Source: Sycon ciliatum
Lineage: Eukaryota > Porifera > Calcarea > Leucosolenida > Sycettidae
Length of the DNA stretch: 64,000 nt
Direction of reading: 5' to 3'
Assembly (NCBI RefSeq): GCF_964019385.1
Contig: NC_088645.1
Span: 22,014,711-22,078,710, forward strand
Made by a program: the position numbers and the translations under genes. Shown here one piece after another: positions 42,034-54,315 of the stretch (position 1 is its first letter; each line of letters opens with the position of its first letter). The notes beneath the pieces were generated by a model, which had not been told where the DNA came from, made no database searches, and was given only the letters and a program-made list of their open reading frames with translations.

Positions 42034-45000
42034 ATGAATATGATTGGATTCACAAGGAACACTGTGTGGAAGGCTGCGTCCCTTGTTCTGGCTTTGTCAG
42101 CCATGCTCGCGGTATTTGCGGTGACGGAGGGTGCGGAGTTTGGCTACCATCAGGAGGCGGTGAATTATGATGGATTCGAGCTGCTTCGACGCATCGGAAA
42201 TAATGGTGTTCCGGACGATGTGCCCACAGATTTCGACTGCGAAGCACGCTATCTGGCTTACAACTACAGTCTCTCGTTACAACCGCATCGTGCACCGATG
42301 AAGAACGTGTGGGATGCACTCCAATTGACCACGCTATGTCACAAACCATTCAATCCTAACCCTGACATTTCAGTTCAGCAGCAGCGACGCACGGACCAGC
42401 AACATCAGAAGAAGAAGAGGCTATCACCACCATTGAGCGACAAGCTGAGCCAAGTCCAGTATCGTGTGTATGTGGATGCGAAAGTCGGGGATGACTTCAG
42501 CACGGATGCAAGCGATGCGCGCACTCCGTTCAGGACGCTGCATCGGGCACTGGCACACACTCGGGCGTACCGACGACAGCAGCTGGACAAGAACCCTGGC
42601 TCGCGAGCTGCAGACATCAGCGTGGGCATAGTACTGCGTTCTGGAATTCACTATCTGAACACCACGGTGGAAGTGAACGTACAGGACAGCGGTACAATCA
42701 TCGAATCTGCACCTGGAGAGACGGCAGTGCTGAGCGGAGGACTTCCTCTCGCACCGCAGTGGAAGCCATACAACGTGTCACAGAGTCCTGCGACGATGGT
42801 CATACAGCAAGGAGCTGACAATGTATGGGGACATGTGCCCGGTCCAGGAAAGAGCACACCAACTATCAAGTAAGTTTTTTAAAAAATTTAAAAAATGGTT
42901 TTAACCATCACCACCCCACCGCCACCTTTAACACAGGGGCATTTCCTGGCCCCTGCTGGGACTTCCCTACATTGTCCAACGAAATGATAAAACCCTGGGC
43001 TTGCAAACTGGTATGCGTTTGTACAGGAAGGGGATGATAAACCACAGAATCCAACGAAATTGCAGTGCACGTGGGTGCTTGGCTCAGAGACATTCTCTCG
43101 GGAATCTCCTACATGTACAGTGACGACATTCGCTGACAGTGCAAGCCGGTGCATCACTAGAGTTGTCTTGACCAGGACTGATGTCTCCTTTCATGACAGC
43201 TACTTTACCATTATAACACCCTGCATTGCTATTGTATAATTATTGCAGTGACTCTCCCTCCATCCATCAGAGTGTTAACTCTGGCTTCTAGTCAGTCGGT
43301 AGAATACATGTTAGGGTAACCCTATAGGTGTAAATTTTGGCAAATTGCCGGCAAAGTGCTCGATTCACAGAGTGCAGAGCGTTTCAAACGAGAAAGAGAA
43401 AAGTGGGCCGGTTGGGATTCGTCGTAGCTCACTGTTTCATGCTAATACAATCATTTGACGAATCCCAACTGGCCCCTTTTCTCTCTTTCTCTTTGTAAAG
43501 GTAACTCTATGTTGGTGCTAGAAGCACATCTATGTACGTCCTGACTAGCTGCGGCGATATTTCTTTCGTCTGGGCTTGCACCATGCAGGTACGTGGGAAC
43601 GTTCGCCAGCAGTGAGGAGTGCCAAGCCCAGTGCAAGTACGGCACCTGCTTTGCGTGGACCTGGCACAAGAAGGACGCGACCGGCTGGAGCCAGGGCTGC
43701 TACCTGCACAGCGACCACTGGTGGTCACCACATGTCTCCACCACCGACACGAGTGGCTACTGGGCGCAGGCTCCTAACATCTACGTTGCCGATGTCACCG
43801 AGCAAGCACCGGAAAACCTGCAGCTCGGCATGTTCGTTGCCGAAACACGAGAAGACGCCGAGGCCGGTAACTTCTTCCGCGCCAACCGTGCACGCTATCC
43901 GAACATTGTGAGTGCGGAGAGGACCCTGTTCCCGGCTGGATGGGTGCCGGGCGGGGCCGACTGGGATGGACCTGCGGACCTGGGCAACTCGACCTTCATC
44001 ACGGTCGGCACGCCGACGTACGAGGCCAACCCGGACTTTGAGCACTTCCAGATCGGCGTGGACGGCCCGTGCAGCATCTTCACACCGCCCGAGTCGTACT
44101 GGTGCTCCGAAAAGCCCAGCGGTGGTGGAGCGTTCACGTTCCTGTCCCCGTCCGGCGTAACCTTCAACAAGACGGTCCTGACACGAGCCGCGACATACAA
44201 TGCGGAGCTATTCCAGGAGACTGCAGTACTGCATACATGGCGCCCGTCGCATTGGTCCTCGTGGATGTTCGAGTTCAAGGACTTCGACCCGGAATCTGGG
44301 AAGGGCAAGTTCTCCCGGGGAGGATTTCAAGGTGCACGGGGAAGCGCAAAGGGCTCTGAGTGGTGGTTGGCAAATGTTTTCGAAGAGCTCGATCACCCTA
44401 ATGAGTACTTCTATAATCCAGACACTGGTAAACTATACTATTTCCACAATGGAACTGGAGCTCCACCGGAAGACTTCCAGTTTGTTGCTGCCAACCTGAA
44501 AACTCTCATCAGCATCACTGCTGCTATGGACAATCCAGTGTTCAACTTTACCCTGAGGAATGTTGTCCTGACAACAGCAGCGTACACGTACATGGATCCA
44601 CACGGTGTACCATCCGGTGGAGACTGGGGCCTACAACGATCCGGTGCGGTGTTTGCCGAAGGTACAAAACTACTTACGATTGAGAACTGCGTTTTCAAGA
44701 ATCTAGACGGCAACGGATTGTTCCTGTCTGGATTTGTCCATGACAGTATGATCAGTAACAATGAATTCACTTTGATTGGAGACACGGCAATGGCCGCGTG
44801 GGGCTACACGAATCTGATCGACGGCACATCTGGCGAACAGCCGCGGCGTAATCGGATCGAGCAGAACTTCATCCACGAGATCGGCCTTTACGAGAAACAG
44901 TCCAGCTGCTGGTTCCAAGCCAAGTCGGCGCAGACCACACTGCGTACAAACATCTGCTTCAACGGACCGCGTGCCGGCGTGAACATCAACGACGGCTTTG

Positions 45001-46094
45001 GCGGCGGCAACGAAATGGAAGACAACGTTCTGTTCAACATGTGCCGCGAGAGCAGCGATCACGGGCCGTTCAACTCCTGGGATCGGCAACCGTTTCTCAC
45101 CGACGTTGCAGACCCTGAGAACCCGTCGCTGTACCCGGCTGTGAACAACATCCACCACAACTTCCTTATTGGCAACTACGGATCTAGCATGTGCCTGGAC
45201 AACGACGACGGAAGTGCCTACTATCACCATAGCGACAACTACCTGGTGTACGGCGGACATAAGTCTAACTATGGCGGTCACAACAAGGTCTCAACCAACA
45301 ACTACAACCTGTACCCTGTGGTGAGTACTAGTAGCTGATCTAAACCGATAACGTGCTGCATTGCCACAGGAAGTCTCTAAATCCAGGTGTTCTCTAAAGT
45401 CTTAACCCAGGTGATCTCTAAACCCAGGTGGCCTCAAAACACAGGTGTCCTCGAAACACAGGTGGTCCCCTAACACAGGTGTTCTCTTATCCATGCACTG
45501 GTGGTCACTTGTCACAGGTGGTCTCTGAACCTAGGGATCCCTTAGCACAAGTGGTCGCTTGAAACAGGTTTTGCATTGAGGCTTTACTTTACTTCAGCTT
45601 GTACCATCCTCCCCTCCCAAGCCTACCCCGCACAAGAGATCCTGCCTATAATTGTAGTGTGATACATTCCTTTCCAGCACTAAAGCCATCACAGTAATAC
45701 TGTACCGTTGTCTCTTTCCTGTGTGCGGTGTGCTGTTTTGTTTTGGGTACAGGTCTATTCCTATTCCTGTTTCAGTATCTTTCAGAACACGCTCAACGCC
45801 ACGTACGCCGAGGCCTACATGAACTGCACGTGCGTACTGCGCGGCGTGGCCAACGAGAACATGTACCGCTTTCAGCCGGCCTGCGATCTCACCAAGCCAG
45901 ACACGCTCTCGTTCCTCACCGGCGACAACACCATCTACACGCCCACCGCCAACGCCACGGTGAACGCCTGCGGCAAGACGCTGACGGCCGAGCAGTGGCT
46001 GCAGCTGGGACTGGACAAGGGCACGGTGCTGAAGACATCGCCGGACGTGGACACCATCATCGGCTGGGGAAGGAAGCTCTTCAATCTGAAATAG
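42034..46094 (+). CDS. Secreted Apple-like / right-handed beta-helix protein B (three exons)
   Basis: Exons 42034-42869, 43589-45320 and 45753-46094; phases 2 and 0; 969 residues. Signal peptide LVLALSAMLAVFAVTEG, then EFGYHQEAVNYDGFELL. The exon 1 helix start (VYVDAKVGDDFSTD, GIVLRSGIHYLNTTVE, ETAVLSGGLPL) is nearly the same as in A. Exon 2 opens with the Apple-like module (SSEECQAQCKYGTCFAWTW...GCYLH) and contains RARYPN, NVFEELDHPNEYFYN, SSCWFQAKSAQTTLRTNICF, INDGFGGGNEMEDN and YGGHKSNYGGH. Exon 3 is the 113-residue tail. It is closest to A, with the best match in the central part of exon 2. Probably extracellular; an enzymatic role on polysaccharide is an inference from fold only. Confidence 0.9.
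43388..43497. repeat. Small foldback repeat in intron 1 of gene B
   Basis: AACGAGAAAGAGAAAAGTGG... is mirrored by ...CCCTTTTCTCTCTTTCTCTTT, with CGGTTGGGATTCGTCG/CGAATCCCAACTGG as the inner stem. About 110 bp, and the right end lies about 90 bp from the exon 2 acceptor. Confidence 0.7.
45360..45590. repeat. Degenerate CAGGTG-rich tandem repeat in intron 2 of gene B
   Basis: The word (A)CACAGGTG(G/T)(C/T)C TC recurs about every 15-25 bp, at least nine times. Related to the CAGTGAAACCTGT MITE family by words such as GTGGTCGCTT and ACAGGT. Confidence 0.6.
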
Positions 46095-46115
46095 TAGTCT
46101 GACCAGAACTATATT

Positions 46116-46116
<1 letters not shown>

Positions 46117-46183
<67 letters not shown>
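46117..46183. repeat. (CT)n microsatellite 3' of gene B
   Basis: Uninterrupted CT run of about 67 bp, 23 bp after the gene B stop; it may lie in the 3' UTR. Confidence 0.9.
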
Positions 46184-46186
<3 letters not shown>

Positions 46187-47327
46187 TGCTCTCTCCCTCT
46201 GTTATGATTCCGTTAGATTTGACACCCAAATTATGAGAGGATGTCCGCTTTAGGAGCTGCATCTGCGCCTTGATTCTTGAGGGTAGTGGCGGAAAACTCC
46301 GCCTACCCGAGTCTCTACGCAAAGCATGGGATATATTTATAATTGCTGGTCTAAACAACCTGACGTCTGCCTTCCATCTTTTGTGCTGGGGAATTGTTCC
46401 TTTTCGATACCGTTTCATTTTGTTCCACTTACTGTCACGTTCTTCTTTCAGTGGGATTGAATGATACCGTCCAAACGGGAACAGTCTGTGCATGGTATCA
46501 GCTTGACTTTCGTTAAACCTTCCCAAAATACAAACCTGCCAGTTTGGTTGAAATGACGTAACCGCATGCAAATACATTGTACGTCTCGTGCAGTTTGGCT
46601 ACTTTAGAGGTAAATCCCGGCTGTGCAGTCATGGCCAAAGAAATCCGACCCGGGAGTCAAGAGCAGCAATTGCATCATTACATCAAACCCCATCCGAGAG
46701 CCGCATCATGCACGGTTCAAAACCCGTCCGAGAGCCGCATCATGCACGGTTCAAAACCCGTCCGAGGGCCGCAGCATGCTTGGCACTGCTATCGGCTCAC
46801 GGGTCGGATATCTTAGGCCACAGCTGTAGTTCAGCCATGCCCGCATGCAAAGTGGTTTCCACTCGGAGAGCATGTCCGTGCAAGTTCATTTGGGTTGTGA
46901 GCCATGATGAAGAAAACCTTTTAAGGACAAGAATGTAAGAACATGCTGGGAGGTGCCTTTGCATGCAATCAAGCATTTTTCAGCCGATGCAGAAGTGAAG
47001 CCAGGAACGACAAGTGGCTCTGGGGTTACTCGGCAACTCTTGACATGCAAGCGAAGGGCATCTGTGTATGCATGTGTTCTTACTCAGTGTCACCAAGTGC
47101 AACATTGCATGCTGAACAGCAACAACTCATGCATAGATCATCACCATCAGTCTTTCCTACCATCAAAACACAAACTCTCACACCAAATTTCTACTATCGA
47201 CCTATGAATAAGCATAGATTTTCTTCTCTGTAAAATATGAATCTGGTCCACAAAGAATAATCATATTGCACACTAGGAAATAGTATTGTCAACCAATCCG
47301 AGCACGTACTTCCCCACGTGCGAGTCG
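46184..47327. other. Spacer between genes B and C
   Basis: The two genes converge here. No gene recognised. A short tandem repeat (46684-46782) sits between imperfect inverted segments AAATCCGACCCGGG (46640) and ACGGGTCGGATAT (46799), possibly a MITE. Confidence 0.5.
46684..46782. repeat. 34-bp tandem repeat, about 2.7 copies
   Basis: The unit CCGAGAGCCGCATCATGCAC + GGTTCAAAACCCGT is repeated; the last copy is diverged (GAGGGCCGCAGCATGC). Confidence 0.8.
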
Positions 47328-50300
47328 TCACGGAATTCCAAACAGGGATTTTCCCCACCCGATGATCGTGTCCACATCGGGCGACACCTTAACACTGGTC
47401 CCCGGGTCCAGGTTCATGGCCAGCCACTGGTCGGAGGTCAGCGACTTGCCGCACATCTTGAGCTCGGCCTTGCCACTGGGTGTGTACACCGTGTTGCCAC
47501 CGGTCTTGAAGAAGAGCGTGTCGGGCTTGTTCAGATCGCACTCGGGCAGGATGGAGTACATGTGCTCGCCGCTCACGCCCTGCAGCACGCACGTGCAGTT
47601 CAGGTAGGCGTCGGCGTGCGTGCGATTCACCGCGGCGAAGCTCATGCGAAAGCACACCAGCTCGTACACCTGGGATGCGTAGCAAACACGACAGCAGCAG
47701 CACAGACAGAACAACTTATAAACCGGGGTAACTTGGAAGACGTATGCCATACTTGCCCGAGGACAATGCGCACTTGTTCAGGCCCCAGCTCGCAGGTAGA
47801 ACAACTTGTGCAGGGCAACTAGAAAGAAGTACTTCGAAGTATACATTGCAACAAAAAGAAAGGCGAATTGTACCGCAAGCATTTTTTGCTGTATTGAAAC
47901 GTTTGTCTCCGAAACGGCTGTTCAAGTACACATTGCCTAACTATCCTGACCACAATGTATTCATTATTATATTCTTCTTCAATGCGGTGAACCCCTGGAT
48001 AGGTGGCCCGCCTTTGGGCCAGCCTAACAGAGATAGTCTTAAAAGTTATTGTTCTATCAAGGCCAGTGATGAAAGTTCCTACTTCATTTCGCATACCGGA
48101 AGCATGTTGCAACGCTCTTCGTCACGAAAAAAGTTGATTTAAGTTCAACGTTTTCGACCCATAGCACGACCATCGCCACAATCATGGTTATATACAAGCA
48201 GAGAAGCCTGTCTAAGGCGACCGCTCAAGGGACCTTAAAAATGTGGTCTCCGTGTACAGGTAGTCTCCTTATCCAGGGCCATTTGACTGGAAACGAGAGA
48301 GCTTGAAAGCTCAGGGCCCTCGCTCTGCTTTTTTGCTAGGTCATCATATACACAAAGTGTCTGCAGTCTTTGCTGCAAGCAGTGCTCAATACCTCAAAAA
48401 GGGGCAGAGCTTACCACACAGGGCAGAACAACAGAGACCAAAAATCCTTCTCGTGACTCCGATTTTCGTGTTTCAAAAACAGTTTTGAGGTATTGAGCAC
48501 TGTTTGCAGCAAAGACTACAGACACTTTGTCTATATCGCTCCTGCTAGCAGTTGAGCACTTTCCCCTGAGCTGCATACAATGGACCGACCAAAACGGATG
48601 GACCTCGACTATTCGCTCAAGAACGTACCTATCCCAACGGCTAAAGACTAGAAAAGAAACATGCCTCAACAGGAGAAGCGAGCTCATCTCGGAGTGTAGG
48701 TCCCCTCAAGCTTCGTGGTCACTGCGGCACTGACTTAGCCTACGGTACAATAACCCTATCGAATCCGTTGATCCCCGAGCTATGTACAATAACCCTATAT
48801 AACTAGCGAATAGCATTATTATCGTTTATCGTCTGATGAGTTTTTTGAAACACGAAATTTGGAGTCACGAGAAGGATTTTTGGTCTCTGTTGTTCTGCCC
48901 TGTGTAGGTCATCATGTATGTTATTCGAACTGATGGAAACGTTTTTGCAATACAATCATCGGCTACATCATTGCATTGCAAAAACGTTTCCATCAGCTCG
49001 AACAACATGCATGATGACCTAGGCCAAAAAGCTTAGCGAGGGCCCAGAGCATTCAAGCTCTCTCGTTTTAAAATGAACGTATTTAGTGAAATATAGACTT
49101 ACATAATTATTATGTTCATCTTACTAAGTGGTGAATCAAGCCCTTCGTTGTATTCGTACACTTCCTACCCTCCTCCTCCCCCCCCCCCCCCCCCGGATGA
49201 TTACAATTCAACAATAATGTGAATAATGCAATCTCTAGTTCTCCATACAGTGCTGCGACGGCAGAACTTCACATCATGTGGCATGGCTCAAAAGGTTACT
49301 TTGGCAAACAGTGCAAAGTGACCAGGAGAAAGCTGAAGCCAAAGCAGGGTTGCGTACAACCCTGTATCTATCATGCACAGGGTGCAAATGCTGTGTACGG
49401 GTTCGTAGCGTGATGTGAAGTTCTACCGTCACAGACCCCATACTAGCTGGAGTCGCACACTCTTAGGAGTTACTGTATAGCAGGAAATTTTCGGACGGAA
49501 ATATTTTCGGACAAAACCGAATTTCGCACTTTCGTACGGATTTCATTTTCGTACAGTGTAGCATGCTAAATGCACGTGTTCGCATGCGGTACGCATGTAT
49601 AGTGTACATAACTTCACAGGAACAAATTTTAGTACGGAATTAATTTTAGTACAAAAGAGGCCGTGAAATCGTCAGAAAATAAATTCCGTCCGAAAATTTC
49701 CTGCTATACAGTATGTACTCTTGAGTCTTGATATCAGCACAACAGCTTACCCGTGGGTAGATATTGTAGTTGTTTGTGGAGACCTTGTCGTGGCCATAGA
49801 AGTTGCTCTTGTGTCCGCCGTACACCAGGTAATTGTTGCTATGGTGATAATAGGCGCTGCCGTCGTCGTTGTCAAAGCACATGCTGGAGCCGTAGTAGCC
49901 GATGACTAGATTGTGCGTGAAGTTGTTCACGGCGGGGTAGACGGACGGCGCGGCGGGATTGGCGACGGCCGTCACGAACGGCTGCCGGTCCCAGGAGTTA
50001 AACGGCGCGTGATCGGAGCTCTCGCGGCACAGGTTAAACAGAACGTTGTCCGCCATGACGTTAGCGCCGCCGAAGCCGTCGTTGAAATTCACGCCGGCTC
50101 GCGGGCCGTTGAAGCAGACGTTCTTGGAGAGTCGCGTTTGCGCCGAGCGCGCCTGAAACCAGCAGCTGGCCTGCTTCTCGTAGAGGCCGAGCTCGTGGAA
50201 GAAGTTCGACTCGACGAGAGTGCGGCGCGGCTGCTCCTGGTTGGTACCGTCGATGAGATCCGTGTAGCCCCATGCCGCTATGGCAGAGTCGCCGATGAGC

Positions 50301-53300
50301 GTGAACTCATTGCCGGAGATGACGCTATCGTGGACAAAGCCGGACAGGAACAGTGCGTTGCCGTCGAGGTTCTTGAAGAGACAGTTGCGGACGGTGAGAT
50401 TTGCCGTGCCCTCGGCGAACACGGCACCCATCCGCTGCAGCGCCCAGTCACCGCCGGACGGTACGCCATGCGGGTCCATGAAGGTGTATGCGGCGCCCGT
50501 CAACACCACGTTCTGTATGGTGAAGTTAACCACCGGCGCTGCCTTGCTACCCGTGATGTTCACCAGCGTCTTCAGATTGGCGGCGACAAACTGAAACCCG
50601 CTCGGTGGTGCTGTGCCGCTGCTTGCATTGTGGAAATAGTACAGCTTGCCCGTGTCCCGATTGTAGAAGTACTCGTTGGGGAAGTCGAGCTCCTCGAAGA
50701 CATTGTCGATCCACCATTCGGCGCCCGTGCTGGCACCGCGGGCACCCTGGAAACCGCCGCGAGAGAACTCGCCGTGCAGCCCGGAGGCGTCAAAGTCCTT
50801 GAACTCAAACATCCACGTGGCCCAGTGGGAAGGTCGCCATGTGTGCAGGACGGCCGACGAGGCGAAGAGCGTGCCATTGTACGACGGCTTGTTCAGCGCA
50901 TCCTTGTGAAACGTGACGCCGCTCGGCGACTGGAACATGTGTGGACCGCCGCCCTCGGCATGGTCGGAACACCAGTACGACTCCGGCGGCGTGAATATAC
51001 TGCACGGGCCTCCGGTGCCCACACGATAGTTGGTGAACAGAGGGTTTAGATCGTACGTCGGGTGATCCACGGTGGTGAAGTTCGGCTTGCCAAAGTCCCT
51101 GGGCTTGTCCCAGTCGACGCCGCCGCCGATCCAGCCGTTCGGAAACTGCGTCACCTCCTGCGAGACAATGTCCGGGAATCGAGCACGCGTGGCACGCCAC
51201 AGATTCCCGGTCGCCGCGTCCTCAGCAGTGCTGGCGACAAACAGACCGAGCCCAAGTTTCTCCGGTACACCAGTGCCGACATCGGCGACGTAGACGTTTG
51301 GTCCTCGCAGCCAATGGCCGCTGGTCATGTCGTTCTCTTTGGTCGGCGCCCACACGTGATCGCTGCGGTGATAGCACATGTGTCGCCACTCGCCCTGTGA
51401 CTGTCCGTGCCACACCCAGGAGTTGCACACGTCCTCGGTGGAGTTGTACTTGCACAGCTGCTGGCATTCCTCCGCGGTGTCCATCTTGCCTTTGTAGCTG
51501 ATCAACAACAAACAACACCACCACAGTTACCCGATGTGCACAATGCAGCAAGCACAAAATGCCGGTACTTGTCAATACTCAATGTGTCAGTACTCAGTAT
51601 GTCAATACTCAGTATGTCAATACTCAGTATGTCAATACTCAGTATGTCAATACTCAGTATGTCAATACTCAGTATGTCAATACTCAGTATGTCAATACTC
51701 GTACTATTACAGTGCATGAACTACAGTACAGTGAAACCTGTCTACAAGACGACCGCTCAAGGGACCTTCAAAGTGCAGTCTCTGTTACCAGGTGGTTTCC
51801 TTATCCAGGGTCAGTTGACTGGAAATAAGGAAATACATGAAGCATCCCTCGGTCCTGGTTGCAGTGGTCTTCTAGGACAGGTGGTCGCCTTATGCGAGTG
51901 GTCGCTTTCACAGGTTTTTACTGTACTTCGAAGTAGAATGCCGATTTTCCGAACCTCAACTATCCAAACAATCGATTGCCCGAATTGCCTTTTTGCTTTG
52001 AGCTTTTGAAACTTTTCAAATGATGCACAGGATATGTATACCCGGTAGCAGTAGGATGTCGTCAAAATGTATCCCCGTGGAGCCACTTCGAGAAGCTGAA
52101 GTGTGCCTAATCCCTGCAGTAATGCCGAAGAGAATGAGAAGTGATGAAAACATAGGGGAATGCACATGTGCTAGATGCACGCGTGGCCGCTTCTGTATCC
52201 GAATCCACTCCTCATCCAAACTCCATGGACACGGACCTGCGCCATCATGTGGGCATGCGGATAATCGGCACTCTACTGTACAGCACAGTCCATTACCAAT
52301 ACTGAGTAGTAGCCTGTGTTCAAGACAGCAATGACGTACATTCCAGTGCTCATCTAATAAAGTAAATAAATTCGACGGGTTCGCGTACCGGGCAGGTCAA
52401 CAACAAGGAGTCGTACAACTCCCTGGTCAAGAACCACCTTTCTGCTTCCGTGGGACGCCGCCACCCCATGATCAGGCATCAGATGCGGCTCCTAAACGGG
52501 GGGGGGGGGGGGGGCTCATTCAATGCATGCAACCAAATGCCATCCTACTCACAACACCAGCAGATAATACCCCCCCCCCCCCCCCACCCACACATGCATA
52601 CACACAGCGGAGGATAAACGGACAGACACACAGACACATACACTCACTGACTCAGTCACGCACATGTACGTTGTACTGTCGTGGACATGGAAATCCGGTC
52701 GCACGTCTAGCGGCCCCAGGGCGCTGGCCATGCAGCCGTGGATAAGCGGTACGTACACACATGCATTTTATGCGCTGCAGCACGCTGGTCGCATCGGATC
52801 AACATGTGCGCTGCACGCAGCGTTCTATACGCGCTGAGGGCGCCGGGCCCGGTCAATCGACCAGATTTCCATGTCCAAGACAGTACATGTAGACTGCGAA
52901 TGTGGCTTACTGTATGGTGGGTGTACTGCTCCCAGCCTGTCCCACCTGCCCATAGATATTGTTTTGCCCCTGATCGACAATCATCTGCACTCCACCCGAT
53001 GTATTGTACGCAGTCCACTCTACGGACAGTGGCATACCACCACTCAAAACAGCTGTCTCTCCCTGATACGATTCCAGGGTGGTAGAGCTATCAGCTGCCG
53101 TGATCTGCAGAGTCTCGTTCAGGTAGTGGACTCCACCGCGCAGGACTATGTTGGCAGTGACATGCCAATCACCGCCTTGCTGCTGTCTGAACTTCCTCGT
53201 CTGGCGGAGTGCTCGCTGAATGGACTTGAACGGCGTCCGCTCCGACGAGCCGTCCACCGAGGCATCGTCACCGCGAACTGCATCCACGTAGACACTGTAC

Positions 53301-53719
53301 TCGTACCGATGTGTGGCTCGATGTTGCTCCTTCTCCAGGGCAAGCCTCGCCTCGCGTGCCTGTAGAGCGGCTCTGGCTGCGGAGGCCCCCGTCGTTTCGT
53401 CGAATGTTTTGCCGCATAGCGTGGTCAGCTGAAGGGCGTCCCACACGCTTTTCATCGGAGCGCGCTCCGGCTGGGTCTTCAGGCTCACGTTGTACGTCAA
53501 GTGGCGCACTTCGCAGTCGAAGTTCTCCGGAATGTCCTCGGGAACGCCGCCATTGCGCAGGCGTTTCAGCAGCTCGAAACCATCGTAGTTCACCGCCTTG
53601 TGATCGTAGCCGAATGTGAATCGGTCGCCGCAGTGCGAGAGGCCGCAGAGGGCAGAAAGCAACAAGAGCAGCACCTGCACTGACTGGGCCAGCTCAACGG
53701 TGCAGCAGCGGAACGCCAT
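47328..53719 (-). CDS. Secreted Apple-like / right-handed beta-helix protein C (three exons)
   Basis: Exons 52911-53719, 49751-51497 and 47328-47669 (minus strand); phases 2 and 0; 965 residues. The start chosen, MAFRCCTVELAQ, leads straight into a hydrophobic signal peptide (VLLLLLSALCGLSHC); a longer frame from 53875 would bury it. It shares FGYDHKAVNYDGFELL, SVWDALQLTTLC, VYVDAVRGDDASVD and ETAVLSGGMPL with A and B. The exon 2 Apple-like module is TAEECQQLCKYNSTEDVCNSW...MCYHRS. The beta-helix keeps NVFEELDFPNEYFYNRDTG and NCLFKNLDGNALFLSGFVHD. The last exon is exactly 342 bp, as in A and B. It is more diverged and more GC-rich than A/B, so it is the older paralog. Introns of 1.4 and 2.1 kb are full of repeats. 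Confidence 0.88.
48293..49066. mobile_element. Complex foldback element in intron 2 of gene C
   Basis: The outer arms CGAGAGAGCTTGAAAGCTCA and (right, inverted) CGAGAGAGCTTGAATGCTCT pair. Inside are three more inverted pairs. The first is CACAAAGTGTCTGCAGTCTT/GACTACAGACACTTTGT around 48400-48530. The second is AACAACAGAGACCAAAAATC (48425-48444), mirrored at 48871-48890. The third is the tight hairpin GATGGAAACGTTTTTGCAAT (48941) with its complement near 49000. No coding sequence. Confidence 0.75.
49233..49723. mobile_element. Truncated CAAGAGTAC-family MITE carrying a nested TA MITE
   Basis: CTGCGACGGCAGAACTTCAC and its inverted partner GTGAAGTTCTACCGTCACAG match the inner arms of 25875-26524. 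The outer right end (GTTATGTACTCTTG) is interrupted after GTTA by the 49473-49712 element and resumes at 49713. The left outer arm is missing. Confidence 0.7.
49473..49712. mobile_element. 240-bp TA-flanked MITE, CTGTATAGCAGGAAATTTTC ends
   Basis: Inverted arms of about 28 bp with TA on each side (49471-49472, 49713-49714). Removing it and one TA restores GTTATGTACTCTTG of the host MITE. It lies 38 bp from the exon 2 donor of gene C. Confidence 0.85.
51571..51705. repeat. 15-bp minisatellite GTCAATACTCAGTAT in intron 1 of gene C
   Basis: About nine near-perfect units. The length is divisible by three, so open frames appear on both strands, but there is no other sign of coding. It starts about 70 bp from the exon 2 acceptor. 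Confidence 0.9.
51729..51923. mobile_element. 195-bp TA-flanked MITE, CAGTGAAACCTGTCTA family
   Basis: Left end CAGTGAAACCTGTC, right end (inverted) CAGTAAAAACCTGTG, TA on both sides (51727-51728, 51924-51925). A half copy without the left end is at about 48206-48300 (GCCTGTCTAAGGCGACCGCT...). Confidence 0.8.
52662..52890. mobile_element. MITE next to the exon 1 donor of gene C
   Basis: The left arm ACATGTACGTTGTACTGTCG + TGGACATGGAAAT and the right arm ATTTCCATGTCCAAGACAGT + ACATGT are inverted partners. GC-rich centre with GCGCTG/CAGCGC words. It ends 14 bp inside the intron from the gene C exon 1 donor (52905-52910). Confidence 0.7.
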
Positions 53720-54315
53720 GATGATTGTAAAGATCCCGTCGCCAGTCGTCAAGCTGATGATAGAAAGAAGAAATGTGCAATGGGACGACTCTAACGTCCA
53801 TCCAAACACACGTTCAACTGAAATACATCGATTCCTTCCCAACGCAGATCTACCCTCGCCCATCATCATTATCATGTCACAACGTTGCTTTTGAATCTCG
53901 TGATCAGCTTCTCCAAAAAAAGGTTCGATGATCCATAATTATCTGATCCAGTACCGGTACATGTACCAACTAGACGTAAAAGAAAGAAGGAAAATATGGC
54001 CCGGATTTCGTATCTGTATCTTCTTTTTTCTTTTCTTTTATCACTTCCCTGAATAGCCTGATACAGTTTTTAAATCACTGCTGGACCTGGTTACATTGTG
54101 CCAGAGGAAGAATGCGGATTGACATTTCTGAAACGGACACCATAACCGCCGGAATCATTCACCCAAAAAAGTAACTTTCCTCGGGGGGGGGGGGCGGGAG
54201 GTTGAGCACTAACCTGTAAAGGCTGTAATGGCAGCAGAGCAGCAACAACACGGGGCAGGGCGCATGCCGAAAGTGTCCACCAGACGTTCAGGAGTGAACA
54301 TAAACAGTTACTATT

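Noticed and set aside
45594-46577. 327-codon minus-strand frame 3' of gene B
   Set aside because: Runs antisense through exon 3 of gene B and across the (CT)n tract; no domain.
49913-51049. 378-codon plus-strand frame
   Set aside because: Shadow of exon 2 of beta-helix gene C in GC-rich DNA; no recognisable domain.
51502-51717. Repeat peptides (CQYSV, SIDIL) over the 15-bp minisatellite
   Set aside because: Unit length divisible by three keeps frames open; located in an intron of gene C with no splice support as an exon.
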